Shown here piece after piece: positions 1 through 8,866 of a DNA stretch of 64,000 nt. The translations under genes were made by a program, and so were the position numbers. How positions within the stretch are numbered: the stretch's first letter is position 1; every line of letters starts with the position of its first letter. The notes beneath the pieces are model-generated. The model was not told the origin of the DNA. It ran no database searches and worked only from the letters and a program-made list of their open reading frames with translations. This stretch comes from Aliiruegeria haliotis (GTDB lineage Bacteria; Pseudomonadota; Alphaproteobacteria; Rhodobacterales; Rhodobacteraceae). The stretch is from positions 62,001-126,000 of the forward strand of contig NZ_PVTD01000011.1 in the NCBI RefSeq assembly GCF_003003255.1. Direction: 5' to 3'.

Positions 1-268
1 TCTGGCGCCCCATCGGGATCACGCCAAGCTGCCATTGCAGTGGCGTGCGAGCGTCGCCGTCAAACTTGCTTTCCTGGTGCATCACCGCCATCTGGACCGG
101 GACCGGGACACCCCATTTCTTCTCGGTCTTCTTCATCGCCCGAAGGTACTTCGGCCGTTGCTTGACGATACTGCATGCATTGTCGAGGTTGCTCGGGGAA
201 ACCTTGTTGCCCCCGCCACACCCGGCAAGCAACATCAGGACGCACACCGCGCTGAGAAATCGGATCAT
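1..268 (-). CDS. Lipoprotein with SLT-like start, truncated by window edge
   Basis: The gene reads off the left edge, so only the first 89 residues are visible. The N-terminus is a lipoprotein signal: MIRF, a short hydrophobic stretch and the lipobox LLAGC, with Cys17 the likely lipidated residue. After a Gly/Ser linker comes a helical segment (PKYLRAMKKTEKKWGVPVPV) followed by a QMAVMHQESKF segment. This resembles the start of a lytic-transglycosylase SLT domain, where the Glu of the 'xxESxF' motif is the general acid. Inference: an outer-membrane-anchored murein transglycosylase or a related muramidase-fold protein. The missing C-terminus prevents confirmation. Confidence 0.72.
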   Translation of the reverse strand, partial: MIRFLSAVCVLMLLAGCGGGNKVSPSNLDNACSIVKQRPKYLRAMKKTEKKWGVPVPVQMAVMHQESKFDGDARTPLQWQLGVIPMGRQ

Positions 269-355
269 CCGCCTGTCCAATCGTTTTTTTGGTCTGCTCG
301 TTTTCTTTCAGTCTAGTTCAATTGCGTCTCGGGGGAAACGGTCAACCGTTCACAT

Positions 356-1237
356 TCAGACCAGCAGCGCCAGCGCGATCGGCAGCGTCACCACGGCAAG
401 AAGGGTGGAGGTTACCACAAGCCCGGCCACCTGCTCCGCGCCGGCATCGTATTTCTCCGCAAGCAGGTAGGAGGTGACGGGGACGGGCGTGATCATCTGC
501 ACGACCAGAACCGCGAAGGGCACCTCCGGCAGGCCAAGCGCCAGACCGGCCGCGACACCAGCCGCCGCGCAGATCAACACCCGCACAGCCGACAGCCCGA
601 ACCCCGCCAGAAGCTGCCCCGGGTGCAGGCGGCCGACGGCAACCCCCAGAGTCAGCAGCATCAATGGGATCGCCATCTGCCCCAGCAAGTCGAGCGAGTT
701 GGTCAGCCAACCGGGCGTGGACCACCCCATGGCAAGAAAAAGAGCGCCGAGGACGGTGGCGATGACCATCGGTTCGCGCAACACCCGTGCGGGATTGCTG
801 GCGCCCGACACGATCAGCAAGCCGATCGTGAACAGCCCGATCGTGGTCACGGCCAGCACCGCCACGCCATAGGAGAGCCCGTCGGTCCCGAATGCAAAAA
901 GCGCCAGCGGCAGGCCGAGGTTTCCGGTGTTTCCGAACACCATGGGGGCAAGGTAGGTGCGCCGCTCGAGCTTCAGAACCAGACAGAGACCGAACAGCGC
1001 GACGGCAATCAGCGCGTAGGCCAGAACGGAGGCAATCGCGATCCCGGAAAGCACGACCGGGTCGATCTGCGAAGATTGCAGCGCGGTGAATATCAGGCAG
1101 GGCACTGCAAGGGTCATCGCAAGCCGCGTGATGAAGGCGACGGGGTAGTCCCAACCGAGGCGGGTCCAGGTGAAACCGAGTGCTCCCAGGAGGAAAACCG
1201 GCGCCACGATTTCAATCACTGTCAGGATGAGGTTCAC
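356..1237 (-). CDS. AEC-family permease (auxin efflux carrier-like)
   Basis: Integral membrane transporter of about 290 residues with alternating hydrophobic helices spanning the whole protein, as in the AEC/BART superfamily. Recognisable segments are an N-terminal helix (LTVIEIVAPVFLLGALGF), the central MVFGNTGNLGLPLALFAFG motif typical of bacterial AEC members, and the TPVPVTSYLLAEKY segment near the C-terminus. Bacterial relatives export or import small organic acids such as malonate or malate; the substrate here cannot be read. I chose the GTG at 1237 because it has a GGGA about 8 bases upstream and puts the first helix at the N-terminus. An ATG at 1270 would add 11 polar residues. Confidence 0.85.
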   Translation of the reverse strand: MNLILTVIEIVAPVFLLGALGFTWTRLGWDYPVAFITRLAMTLAVPCLIFTALQSSQIDPVVLSGIAIASVLAYALIAVALFGLCLVLKLERRTYLAPMVFGNTGNLGLPLALFAFGTDGLSYGVAVLAVTTIGLFTIGLLIVSGASNPARVLREPMVIATVLGALFLAMGWSTPGWLTNSLDLLGQMAIPLMLLTLGVAVGRLHPGQLLAGFGLSAVRVLICAAAGVAAGLALGLPEVPFAVLVVQMITPVPVTSYLLAEKYDAGAEQVAGLVVTSTLLAVVTLPIALALLV

Positions 1238-1319
1238 AGACTGTTTCCCATGTTTTCCGGCCTGTCGCATGGACTCAAAGGCCCTCAGGGCTTAGGCAAG
1301 AAGTGTGGGGACTGCAATT

Positions 1320-1646
1320 ATGTTAAAAAGTCAGGCTAAATATCATCTTGGTCAGGTGCTCCGACATCGGAAGCATCCGTTTCGTGGTGTCGTATTTGAT
1401 GTGGACGCCATGTTCTCTAATACGGACGAATGGTACAATGCCATTCCGGAAGACAGCCGGCCAGTCAAGGAACAGCCGTTCTATCACCTGCTGGCCGAGA
1501 ACGATCAGAGCTACTACGTAGCCTACGTTTCCGAGCAAAACCTCGTACCGGACGTCTCTGGCGAGCCCGTGGATCATCCCGATCTGCCCGACCTTTTCGG
1601 GGAGTTCGAGGACGGTGTCTATCCGCTGCATTTCCAGTTGAACTGA
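1320..1646 (+). CDS. hspQ: HspQ / YccV-family heat-shock protein
   Basis: Small cytoplasmic protein of 108 residues of the HspQ (hemimethylated-DNA-binding YccV) family. In E. coli HspQ binds DnaA and acts as a specificity factor for Lon protease. The family hallmarks are all visible: KYHLGQVLRHRKHPFRGVVFD at the N-terminus, a central QPFYHLLAENDQ segment, and YYVAYVSEQNL followed by an acidic tail. The ATG at 1320 matches the usual start (MLKSQAKYHLGQ); a GTG at 1305 would add five residues. It stands alone, divergent from the AEC permease and convergent with ggt. Confidence 0.93.
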   Translation: MLKSQAKYHLGQVLRHRKHPFRGVVFDVDAMFSNTDEWYNAIPEDSRPVKEQPFYHLLAENDQSYYVAYVSEQNLVPDVSGEPVDHPDLPDLFGEFEDGVYPLHFQLN

Positions 1647-1768
1647 CCCTGCCGGGCCATACTGGATGACCTGTTTCGGGGGGCTCCCGCCCCTCTGGCA
1701 CGGCCTGTCGGCCGAGCGAGAGCGTTGGGTCGGGCGCGCTTCGCGCGTGCGCCCGTGGCAATTGGTCC

Positions 1769-3349
1769 TCAGTATCCGACTGCCTGCCCATCCTTGCGAG
1801 GGTCAGAGCCGGCGATCAGCACACCGGTCGTCGGATCGATCCGGATGGCCTGAGCGCCCCCGATCCCGGTGTCCGGGCGAACAACGCGGTGGCCCAGGCC
1901 CGACAGTTGCGCCTGCACATCCGGCCCGTATCCGCTCTCAAGCGATAGCACGCCATCGAAGGCAAAGCTGCGCGGGCTGTCGATGGCGTGCTGTGGATCC
2001 ATGCCAAAATCCACCACGTTGCTGACAAAGCGCGCGTGGCCATTGGGCTGGTACTGTCCCCCCATGACCCCGAACGGCATGAGAACCTTGCCCCCCTGGC
2101 GCAACATTCCGGGAATGATCGTATGCAATGGGCGCTTGCCCGGGCCGTACTCGTTGGGGTGCCCCTCGGCCAGGGTGAACCCGGCGCCGCGGTTCTGGAG
2201 CAGGATACCATAGGTCGGGGAGGCGATCCCGGAGCCGAAACTGTGGAAGATCGAATAGATGAGCGACACCGCCATGCGATCCTCATCGACGACAGTGATA
2301 TAGATCGTGTCGCGGTGGACGGCCTCGGTCAGGGGGGGGGCGGCCTCCATTGCCTTACCCGGATCGATAAGCGCCGCGAGGTCGCGCGCGAGATCGGGGT
2401 CCAGCAATCGATCCGGGTTGGACATGAACTCCGGGTCGGCAATGAATCGGTTGCGCGCGTCATAAGCAAGCTTTGCGGCCTCCGCCTCGATATGCGCGCG
2501 CTCGGCGCCATGGGGATCCATCGCCGAGATGTCAAAAGCCTTCAGGATGTTCAGCAACAGGATGGCCGTGGCACCCTGCCCGTTGGGAGGGTGCTCCACG
2601 ACCTCGATATCGCCATAGGACCCGCTGATCGGCGTCGCCCAGTCGGCGCGGTGGTTGGCGAAATCCTCTTCGGTGTGAACGCCTCCGAGTTCATTCAGTG
2701 CGGCCACCATGTCCGCTGCAATTTCACCGGTGTAGAAGGCTTGCGGTCCCGCCTCGGCAATCGCGCGAAGCACCGTCGCCTGCCCCGGCGAGCGAAAGAC
2801 CTGACCGACCCCGGGCGCATTCCCCGACAGAAGGTAGTGCTCCCTGCCTGCGCCCTGCAGGTTGCCCACGGCGGCTTGCCAATCGTGTGCGACCCGCGGC
2901 GCCACGGGGACACCACGTTCGGCGTAGTCGATTGCCGGCGCGAGGCTCGCGGCAAGGCCCAGCCGGCCCAATCGTTGCGACAGTTCGGCAAACCCAGCGA
3001 TTGCACCGGGGATGGTGACGGCTTCGGGCGAGAAGAGCGGGACGGAATCCAGCCCACGTCCACGAAGCGCCTGCGCGGAGGCCGCCGCCGGAGCGCGTCC
3101 CGATCCATTGAGCGCAAGGACGTCTCCACCATCCGGAGGGGACACCAGCACAAAGCAATCCCCGCCGATCCCCGTCATCTGCGGCTCACAGATTCCAAGC
3201 AACACGGCGCCTGCAATTGCTGCATCCACCGCATTGCCGCCATTGCGAAGGATGTCAATTGCGGCCGATGCTGCCAGCGGATGCGACGTTGCGCACATTC
3301 CCCGCTCGGAAAGGACCGGGGATCGACCCGGGGTCTGGAAATCTCGCAT
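1769..3349 (-). CDS. ggt: Gamma-glutamyltransferase family protein
   Basis: 526-residue Ntn-hydrolase of the gamma-glutamyltranspeptidase family, which cleaves or transfers the gamma-glutamyl group of glutathione and analogues. The N-terminal part has ATSHPLAASAAIDILRNGGNAVDAAIA and the TGIGGDCF motif. Autoprocessing and the catalytic nucleophile are expected at Thr348 in RDTIYITVVD. The canonical bacterial sequence is TTHFSVVD, so the second Thr and the His are Ile and Tyr here. There is no obvious export signal (MRDFQTPGRS), unlike periplasmic E. coli Ggt, so the mature enzyme may be cytoplasmic. Nine consecutive C residues on the coding strand (2332-2340) encode Pro-Pro in MEAAPPLTE. Confidence 0.9.
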   Translation of the reverse strand: MRDFQTPGRSPVLSERGMCATSHPLAASAAIDILRNGGNAVDAAIAGAVLLGICEPQMTGIGGDCFVLVSPPDGGDVLALNGSGRAPAAASAQALRGRGLDSVPLFSPEAVTIPGAIAGFAELSQRLGRLGLAASLAPAIDYAERGVPVAPRVAHDWQAAVGNLQGAGREHYLLSGNAPGVGQVFRSPGQATVLRAIAEAGPQAFYTGEIAADMVAALNELGGVHTEEDFANHRADWATPISGSYGDIEVVEHPPNGQGATAILLLNILKAFDISAMDPHGAERAHIEAEAAKLAYDARNRFIADPEFMSNPDRLLDPDLARDLAALIDPGKAMEAAPPLTEAVHRDTIYITVVDEDRMAVSLIYSIFHSFGSGIASPTYGILLQNRGAGFTLAEGHPNEYGPGKRPLHTIIPGMLRQGGKVLMPFGVMGGQYQPNGHARFVSNVVDFGMDPQHAIDSPRSFAFDGVLSLESGYGPDVQAQLSGLGHRVVRPDTGIGGAQAIRIDPTTGVLIAGSDPRKDGQAVGY

Positions 3350-3557
3350 GTTTTTCTCCCTGTCGACACTGGATATCGTGCCGATCCGGGGAAGCCAATG
3401 CTGGTGGAGGGAAGTATGTGATCCTCGGCGCCATGCACTGGGTGGGGGCTAATACGCACAGCGCCGAGGGAAGCCTAGTGCAGCTACACAGCCATTTTGA
3501 GTTTCGAGTCTGTCGGCACAGTGGTTCGATTGCGGCAATCGTGAGGCACAACCGAAC

Positions 3558-3998
3558 CTACGCGGTCCGGTTGCGACATATGCAGAACGACACATGGTTC
3601 TGGCCGTTGGAGCGGACATAGCCGAGTTCGCAGGTCAGGTCCTGGATTAGAGTCCAGCCAAATCCGCCCTCGGGCAAATCCTCCAGATCCACGTTGAAAT
3701 CGTGCCGGTGCACGGGTGGCGGAGCAAGTCCCGGCAGCGCTAGACCGTCATCGACAACATGGCAGGACAGGGAATCATCTAGGATATCAACACGAAGGCA
3801 GATGCTGCGACCGGGTTGGCCAAGGTAGGCGTGTTCCACCACGTTGTTCATGAGTTCGGCGAGGACAACCTCGGTGCTCTCGATCTCTCTCGGACAGGCT
3901 CCCCTTTCGGCCAGAGCCCGCGTCGTCCGTTTCAGCGCGTTTCGAACGCTTTCCGCGGTGCTGTCGATCCGTTCCTCGATTCGGGACCGATGTGACAT
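3558..3998 (-). CDS. Anti-sigma factor-like ATP-binding protein (RsbW/HATPase_c)
   Basis: About 146 residues with a GHKL/HATPase fold of the RsbW/SpoIIAB type: a TEVVLAELMNNVVEHAY N-box, a CHVVDDGLALPG G1-like box, and a GGFGWTLIQDL segment in the G2 position. Such proteins bind either a sigma factor or a phosphorylatable antagonist, and phosphorylate the latter. The antagonist gene lies immediately upstream (4133-4477). The ATG at 3998 has GAGGCGAAGTGG upstream and fits family length. An in-frame ATG at 4133 overlaps the antagonist stop (TGATG) but would add 45 low-complexity residues. No sigma factor or PP2C phosphatase partner is present in the window. Confidence 0.82.
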   Translation of the reverse strand: MSHRSRIEERIDSTAESVRNALKRTTRALAERGACPREIESTEVVLAELMNNVVEHAYLGQPGRSICLRVDILDDSLSCHVVDDGLALPGLAPPPVHRHDFNVDLEDLPEGGFGWTLIQDLTCELGYVRSNGQNHVSFCICRNRTA

Positions 3999-4132
3999 CC
4001 ACTTCGCCTCACCCGTGCGAGCGATCAATCGCCCCGTACAGCACTTGCCTGACGCCTCTCCTGGACGGCTTGAGGAGGTAGTCTCTCCCGGGTCGTCTTG
4101 GCCGGGCCCTTCGTGTCGGCCATGGCGCCCCA

Positions 4133-4477
4133 TCAGGCGGCGCTGTCTCCCGCGCCAAGCGCGGTCTCCACCGTGTCATGGATGGTGAATACCGTATCCA
4201 TTCGGGTGAGTCGAAACACCTTCGAAACCTTGGACGACAGGCCGGATAGCTCCAAAGTCCTTGACTTACCGAGCATTTTCATCGTTGCAACGACGGCACC
4301 CAACCCGGATGAATCGAGGAAATCGACAGCGGCGAAGTTCAGGACGACCCGCCTTGGCTCGTCGCCGCAAACCTCCCGCATCCGGTCCTTGAACTGAATT
4401 GCGCAGGCCGCGTCAATTCGTGAGGTCCCCACATCCACCCGCAACGTATCGCCGTGGCGAAAAGCCTTCAGTTCCAT
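4133..4477 (-). CDS. STAS-domain anti-sigma factor antagonist (RsbV/SpoIIAA-like)
   Basis: 114-residue STAS protein. It shows the diagnostic RRVVLNFAAVDFLDSSGLGAV core, in which the Ser before Gly in DSSG (Ser57) is the expected phosphorylation site, and C-terminal helices ending FRLTRMDTVFTIHDTVE. In partner switching the unphosphorylated antagonist sequesters the RsbW-like kinase and frees its target. The start at 4477 is preceded by GGGAG at good spacing. It is transcribed with the downstream RsbW-like gene and diverges from the thiolase gene 90 bp away. Confidence 0.9.
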   Translation of the reverse strand: MELKAFRHGDTLRVDVGTSRIDAACAIQFKDRMREVCGDEPRRVVLNFAAVDFLDSSGLGAVVATMKMLGKSRTLELSGLSSKVSKVFRLTRMDTVFTIHDTVETALGAGDSAA

Positions 4478-4567
4478 TTGCCACTCCCTGGCGCATTCGG
4501 CATGTCCAGACGCTGGACGAAAAAGCTTACCATTCGGTATGCGTTGGGGCAGATGAGGGAGGATCAT

Positions 4568-5728
4568 ATGAAAGACGTCGTGATTTCGGGCGCCAGCCGC
4601 ACGCCCATGGGTGGATTCCAGGGAGTGTTTTCGGACCTGGGCGCCCCGGCGCTCGGAGCAAGCGCCATCCGCGCGGCGCTGGAAGGCGCGGGCGTGATCA
4701 CCGCGGACGAGGTCCTGATGGGCTGCGTACTGCCGGCGGGACAGGGCCAGGCTCCGGCGCGGCAGGCAGGGTTCGGCGCGGGGCTCGGGGAGGAGGTCCC
4801 CGCCACGACGCTCAACAAGATGTGCGGCTCCGGGATGAAGGCAGCGATGATCGCCTTCGACCAGATCGCCCTCGGGCAGTCGGATGTGATCGTGGCCGGC
4901 GGAATGGAGAGCATGACCAATGCGCCCTACCTGTTGCCGAAGATGCGCGGCGGCGCCCGGATCGGGCATCAGGAGGTGCAGGACTCGATGTTCCTCGACG
5001 GGCTTGAGGACGCCTATGACAAGGGGCGCCTGATGGGCACCTTCGCTGAGGATTGCGCCGAGCGGTTCCAGTTCACCCGCGAAGCCCAGGACGAATACGC
5101 ACTTGGTTCGCTGGCGAATGCGCTTGAGGCACAGAAATCCGGGGCCTTCACGGCAGAGATCTCGGCGGTCACCCTGCGCGGACGGAAGAGCGATGTGGTG
5201 GTGACAGAGGACGAGCAACCCGGCAACGCGCGTCCGGAGAAGATCCCGCATCTGAAACCCGCGTTCCGCAAGGACGGAACCGTGACACCGGCCAATGCCT
5301 CGTCGATCTCCGATGGTGCGGCGGCCCTGGTCATGGCTTCGGCCGACAGCGGTTTGCCGGTGCGCGCACGTGTGCTGGGGCATGCCTCCCACGCGCAGGC
5401 ACCGGGGTGGTTCACCACCGCACCGGTGCCCGCGGCCCGCAAACTGCTTACCCGGATCGGATGGTCGGTCGAGGACGTTGACCTCTGGGAGGTGAACGAG
5501 GCTTTTGCCGTTGTGCCTATGGCGTTCATGCGCGAAATGGGGATCGCCCGCGACAGGATGAACGTGAACGGTGGCGCCTGCGCGCTTGGCCACCCTATCG
5601 GAGCCTCGGGCGCCAGGATCATGGTCACGCTCCTGAATGCGCTGGAGGTGCGGGGCCTGAAGCGCGGGGTCGCGGCCATTTGCATCGGGGGCGGCGAAGG
5701 CACGGCGATTGCAATCGAAAGGCCATAG
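4568..5728 (+). CDS. Acetyl-CoA C-acyltransferase (thiolase)
   Basis: 386-residue thiolase II-type enzyme. It either condenses two acetyl-CoA to acetoacetyl-CoA or cleaves 3-ketoacyl-CoA. The catalytic triad is intact: Cys86 in LNKMCGSGMKA, His342 in CALGHPIGASG and Cys372 in CIGGGEG; the NEAF motif is also present. The start at 4568 follows GAGGGAGGATCAT. The gene begins a same-strand run of four closely packed or overlapping genes (thiolase, fRMsr, GFA, RluA). No acetoacetyl-CoA reductase or PHB synthase is nearby, so biosynthetic versus degradative use is not decided by context. Confidence 0.93.
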   Translation: MKDVVISGASRTPMGGFQGVFSDLGAPALGASAIRAALEGAGVITADEVLMGCVLPAGQGQAPARQAGFGAGLGEEVPATTLNKMCGSGMKAAMIAFDQIALGQSDVIVAGGMESMTNAPYLLPKMRGGARIGHQEVQDSMFLDGLEDAYDKGRLMGTFAEDCAERFQFTREAQDEYALGSLANALEAQKSGAFTAEISAVTLRGRKSDVVVTEDEQPGNARPEKIPHLKPAFRKDGTVTPANASSISDGAAALVMASADSGLPVRARVLGHASHAQAPGWFTTAPVPAARKLLTRIGWSVEDVDLWEVNEAFAVVPMAFMREMGIARDRMNVNGGACALGHPIGASGARIMVTLLNALEVRGLKRGVAAICIGGGEGTAIAIERP

Positions 5729-5731
5729 GGA

Positions 5732-6187
5732 ATGGTGAACTACACCGAACTGGAAAAGGTCATCCTCGCCCTGACGGCGGGGGAGACGGACGAGGTGGCG
5801 CTCATGGCGACGCTCGCCTGCGAAATCCACCACGCGGATCACAGGTTCGACTGGACCGGCTTCTACCGCGTGGTGGCGCCGGACCTTTTGAAGATCGGCC
5901 CCTACCAGGGCGGACATGGCTGCCTTGTCATTCCCTTCGCGCGTGGCGTGTGTGGCGCGGCGGCCCGAACGGGAGAAGTGCAACTGGTCGACGATGTGGA
6001 TGCCTTTCCCGGCCATATCGCCTGCGCCTCCTCCACCCGATCCGAACTTGTGTTGCCGGTCCGGAATGCCGCGGGTGAGGTGATCGGAGTGCTCGATATC
6101 GACAGCGACCAGCCGGCGGCATTCACAGAAGACGATGCGCAATCTTTGTCGCGGATCCTGGAGAAAGTGTTCGGCAATGTCGGGTGA
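5732..6187 (+). CDS. msrC: Free methionine-R-sulfoxide reductase (GAF-type)
   Basis: 151-residue single GAF-domain enzyme that reduces free L-methionine-(R)-sulfoxide. The three cysteines that define fRMsr are present at Cys64 (GHGCLVIP), Cys74 (GVCGAA) and Cys98 (GHIACA). Their spacing (10 and 24) equals that of E. coli Cys84/94/118. The substrate-pocket region SRSELVLP-like (TRSELVLPV) and the GVLDIDS strand are also conserved. It starts 3 bp after the thiolase stop and overlaps the GFA gene by 11 bp, so it is probably co-transcribed with both. Confidence 0.93.
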   Translation: MVNYTELEKVILALTAGETDEVALMATLACEIHHADHRFDWTGFYRVVAPDLLKIGPYQGGHGCLVIPFARGVCGAAARTGEVQLVDDVDAFPGHIACASSTRSELVLPVRNAAGEVIGVLDIDSDQPAAFTEDDAQSLSRILEKVFGNVG

Positions 6188-6560
6188 CGCTCTTCGGGGG
6201 AGCCGCCTTTGTGGGGCGGCCTCTTTCGCGGTCAGGGGTAAGGTTGAGGGGCCCGGGATCTGCCATTGCTCGCAATGCCGCAAGCAATCCGGCCACGTCT
6301 GGGCCTCTGCCTTCGCTCCGGCGTCGCGTGTCGAAATCACCGGAGAGGTCCGCTGGTTTGCCTCCAGCGATACGGCACGGCGGGGGGTCTGCCCGCATTG
6401 CGGATCCTTCCTGTTCTGGCGGCACACAGCGGAGGACACGATCTCGTTTTCCCTTGGTGTGCTTGACGGGCCGACGGGATTGACGCTGGAGAAGCACATC
6501 TTCGCACGCGACAAGGGCGACTACTACGAGATCGCGGACGGTCTCTCTCAGAGCACGTGA
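6177..6560 (+). CDS. GFA family protein (CENP-V/Mss4-like zinc fold)
   Basis: 127-residue zinc protein of the GFA family. The metal-binding cysteines are visible: LCGAASF, CHCSQCRKQSG and CPHCGS. The family is named after a glutathione-dependent formaldehyde-activating enzyme, but most members have no proven activity and that assignment should not be assumed here. The ATG at 6177 lies inside the end of the upstream reductase gene and the stop overlaps the next gene as GTGA, indicating translational coupling in both directions. Confidence 0.85.
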   Translation: MSGDALRGSRLCGAASFAVRGKVEGPGICHCSQCRKQSGHVWASAFAPASRVEITGEVRWFASSDTARRGVCPHCGSFLFWRHTAEDTISFSLGVLDGPTGLTLEKHIFARDKGDYYEIADGLSQST

Positions 6561-7204
6561 GCAGCGAATATGCCCCTCCGACAGCGCCGCTGGTCGTCCT
6601 TCACCGGGACGACCACCTGCTTGTCGTGGACAAGCCCGCCGGTCTCCTGTCGGTTCCGGGCAAGGGGGCGCACCTCTCGGACTGCCTTCTGAGCCGGCTA
6701 GAAGCGGTCGATGCCGCCACATTGCTGGTGCACCGCCTGGATCGGGACACGTCCGGTGTCATGGTCTTTGCACGGACCAAACTGGCCCAGCGCCACCTGG
6801 GGTTGCAGTTCGAGCGGCGACACACGTCAAAAACCTATATCGCGCGCATCACCGGCCACCCGGACACCGATGGCGGCCAGATCGACCTGCCCCTCATCGC
6901 CGACTGGCCGAACCGGCCAAGGCAAATGGTCGACTTTGAGCGTGGGAAACCAGCGCGAACCGGCTGGCGAGTGCTGGAGCGCGAGCCACGCAGCACCAGA
7001 GTCGAGCTGACACCGGAAACCGGGCGGAGCCATCAGCTGCGGGTTCACATGGCGGAGCTTGGACACCCGATCCTCGGGGATCCGCTCTATGCCGAGGGTG
7101 AGGCACGCGCAGCGGCCCGCATGATGCTGCATGCCGAGACGCTGACCATTCGCCATCCCGATGGCGGTGCTCCAACGACGTTCAGAACCGCCTGTCCCTT
7201 CTGA
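6557..7204 (+). CDS. RluA-family RNA pseudouridine synthase
   Basis: 215-residue pseudouridine synthase without an S4 domain. The catalytic motif HRLDRDTSG places the nucleophilic Asp at residue 62. Other family signatures are LLVVDKPAGL, SKTYIARI, and GRSHQLRVHMAELGHPILGD near the C-terminus. The size resembles RluA or the TruC/RluE-like short members. The RNA target (23S position or tRNA) cannot be read from sequence. It starts with GTG, sharing GTGA with the upstream GFA stop. Confidence 0.92.
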   Translation: MSSEYAPPTAPLVVLHRDDHLLVVDKPAGLLSVPGKGAHLSDCLLSRLEAVDAATLLVHRLDRDTSGVMVFARTKLAQRHLGLQFERRHTSKTYIARITGHPDTDGGQIDLPLIADWPNRPRQMVDFERGKPARTGWRVLEREPRSTRVELTPETGRSHQLRVHMAELGHPILGDPLYAEGEARAAARMMLHAETLTIRHPDGGAPTTFRTACPF

Positions 7205-7272
7205 CGGCTGCGGTGACGCAGAGCACGCCCGAAAAACACACGCCCCGGGAGTGCCCTTCGACAGCGGAGCGA

Positions 7273-8709
7273 CTAGTCCGCCGGCCAGCCGCCCACGGCC
7301 ACGACCTCAAGGAAATCGTCGAGTCCAAACTCACCGCCTTCGCGGCCATTGCCGGATTGCTTGATCCCCCCGAATGGCGCGATCTGAGCGCGGCTGGCGC
7401 CGTTGATCTCCACCATCCCGGCGCGTAGCTGCCGCGCCATGCGGATCATCCTGTCTCTGTCCTGCGTCTGGGCATAGTTGGTCAGACCGTACGGGGTGTC
7501 GTTGGCCAGCCGGACAGCCTCTTCCTCGGTGTCGAAGGGCGTGATCGACAGGACGGGACCGAAGATCTCCTCCCGGTAGATCGTCATGTCGGGAGTCACA
7601 TCGGCAAAGACGGTGGGCTTGGCAAAATAGCCGCGGTTCAACCCGTCGGGCCGACCAGTTCCGCCCGCAACCAGACGGGCGCCCTCGTCGATTCCCGTCT
7701 GGATCATGCCCTGCACCTTGTCCCATTGCATCTGGCTCACAAGCGGACCGATGTGGCGGCCATCGTCATGGGCACTGGAGACCCTGGTGGCCTCCGCCTC
7801 GGCCGCCGCGATCTCCACCGCTTGATCGTAGCTGGAGCGCTCCACCAGCATGCGGGTCGGCGCGTTGCAGGACTGACCGGTGTTCTGCATGCAGTGCCGC
7901 ACGCCCCGTTCCACGGCCTTGTCATCGGCATCCGCGAACACGAGGTTCGCCCCCTTGCCGCCGAGTTCCAGGCAAACCCGCTTGACGGTATCGGCGGCAG
8001 CCTTGGAAATCAGGATCCCGGCACGGGTAGAGCCGGTAAAGCTCACCATGTCCACGCCCGGATGCGCCGAAAGCTGGCTGCCAACGCCCGCACCATCGCC
8101 GTTGACCATGTTGAAGACCCCCGCCGGAACGCCAGCCTCGTCCATGATCTCCGTCCACACGACGGAGGACAGGGGCGCGATCTCGGAGGGTTTCAACACC
8201 ATGGTGCACCCCGCCAGAAGCGCCGGAATCACCTTCAGGGACACCTGGTTCATCGGCCAGTTCCACGGTGTGATCATCGCGACCGTACCGATCGGGGACA
8301 TGATGATACGGTCGTTCGGGGCGCCATCGAGCTTGCGCACGAAGGCATAGTCGCGCGCCACCTTCAGGAAGCCCTCGATATGCCAGGCTCCGGCGCCAAC
8401 CTGGTTGTTGCGGGACATCCGTATCGGGGCGCCCATCTCCAGCGTCATGGCCTGCGCGAGGTCTTCGGAGCGGGACTTGTAGACCTCAAGGATCCGCTCC
8501 ACCAACGCGATCCGCTCCGCGGGGTCGGACTGCGACCATGAAAGGAACGCGGCATTTGCCGCCAACACTGCAGCATCAGTATCCGCCTCGCCCCCGAGCG
8601 AGATCACGGCCACCTCTTCCTCCGTAGAAGGGTCGATGACCGGAAGATCGTGCGGCGACACCGGGTCAACCCAGCTGCCGTTGATATAGAACTGGCGTTT
8701 TTCGATCAT
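7273..8709 (-). CDS. NAD(P)-dependent aldehyde dehydrogenase
   Basis: 478-residue ALDH-superfamily enzyme. The active-site Asn150 (TPWNWPMNQ), general base Glu248 (LELGGKG) and nucleophile Cys281 (NTGQSCNAPTRM) are all present, as is EIFGPVLS. The protein opens with KRQFYINGSWVDP, typical of broad-specificity ALDHs. Substrate is unknown. The gene is monocistronic in this strand, convergent with the RluA gene and divergent from the peroxiredoxin gene. Confidence 0.93.
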   Translation of the reverse strand: MIEKRQFYINGSWVDPVSPHDLPVIDPSTEEEVAVISLGGEADTDAAVLAANAAFLSWSQSDPAERIALVERILEVYKSRSEDLAQAMTLEMGAPIRMSRNNQVGAGAWHIEGFLKVARDYAFVRKLDGAPNDRIIMSPIGTVAMITPWNWPMNQVSLKVIPALLAGCTMVLKPSEIAPLSSVVWTEIMDEAGVPAGVFNMVNGDGAGVGSQLSAHPGVDMVSFTGSTRAGILISKAAADTVKRVCLELGGKGANLVFADADDKAVERGVRHCMQNTGQSCNAPTRMLVERSSYDQAVEIAAAEAEATRVSSAHDDGRHIGPLVSQMQWDKVQGMIQTGIDEGARLVAGGTGRPDGLNRGYFAKPTVFADVTPDMTIYREEIFGPVLSITPFDTEEEAVRLANDTPYGLTNYAQTQDRDRMIRMARQLRAGMVEINGASRAQIAPFGGIKQSGNGREGGEFGLDDFLEVVAVGGWPAD

Positions 8710-8866
8710 TTTCCGGAGGTCCTTCCCGTCGCATTTTGCGACACACTGTCACCACGCCGAAACCGCCGCAAGATGGGGATTGCGTTCCTAAGTCTGGGAT
8801 ATATCTAAAGCACGGGTCGCCCCCTCAGCACCCAGCACACTGACAGATTTCATCAAGGAGACCCAC

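Noticed and set aside
4133-6514. Very long minus-strand open frame across thiolase and neighbouring genes
   Set aside because: Its C-terminal 114 residues are the real RsbV-like gene; the rest is antisense of clear thiolase, fRMsr and GFA coding sequence with no domain.
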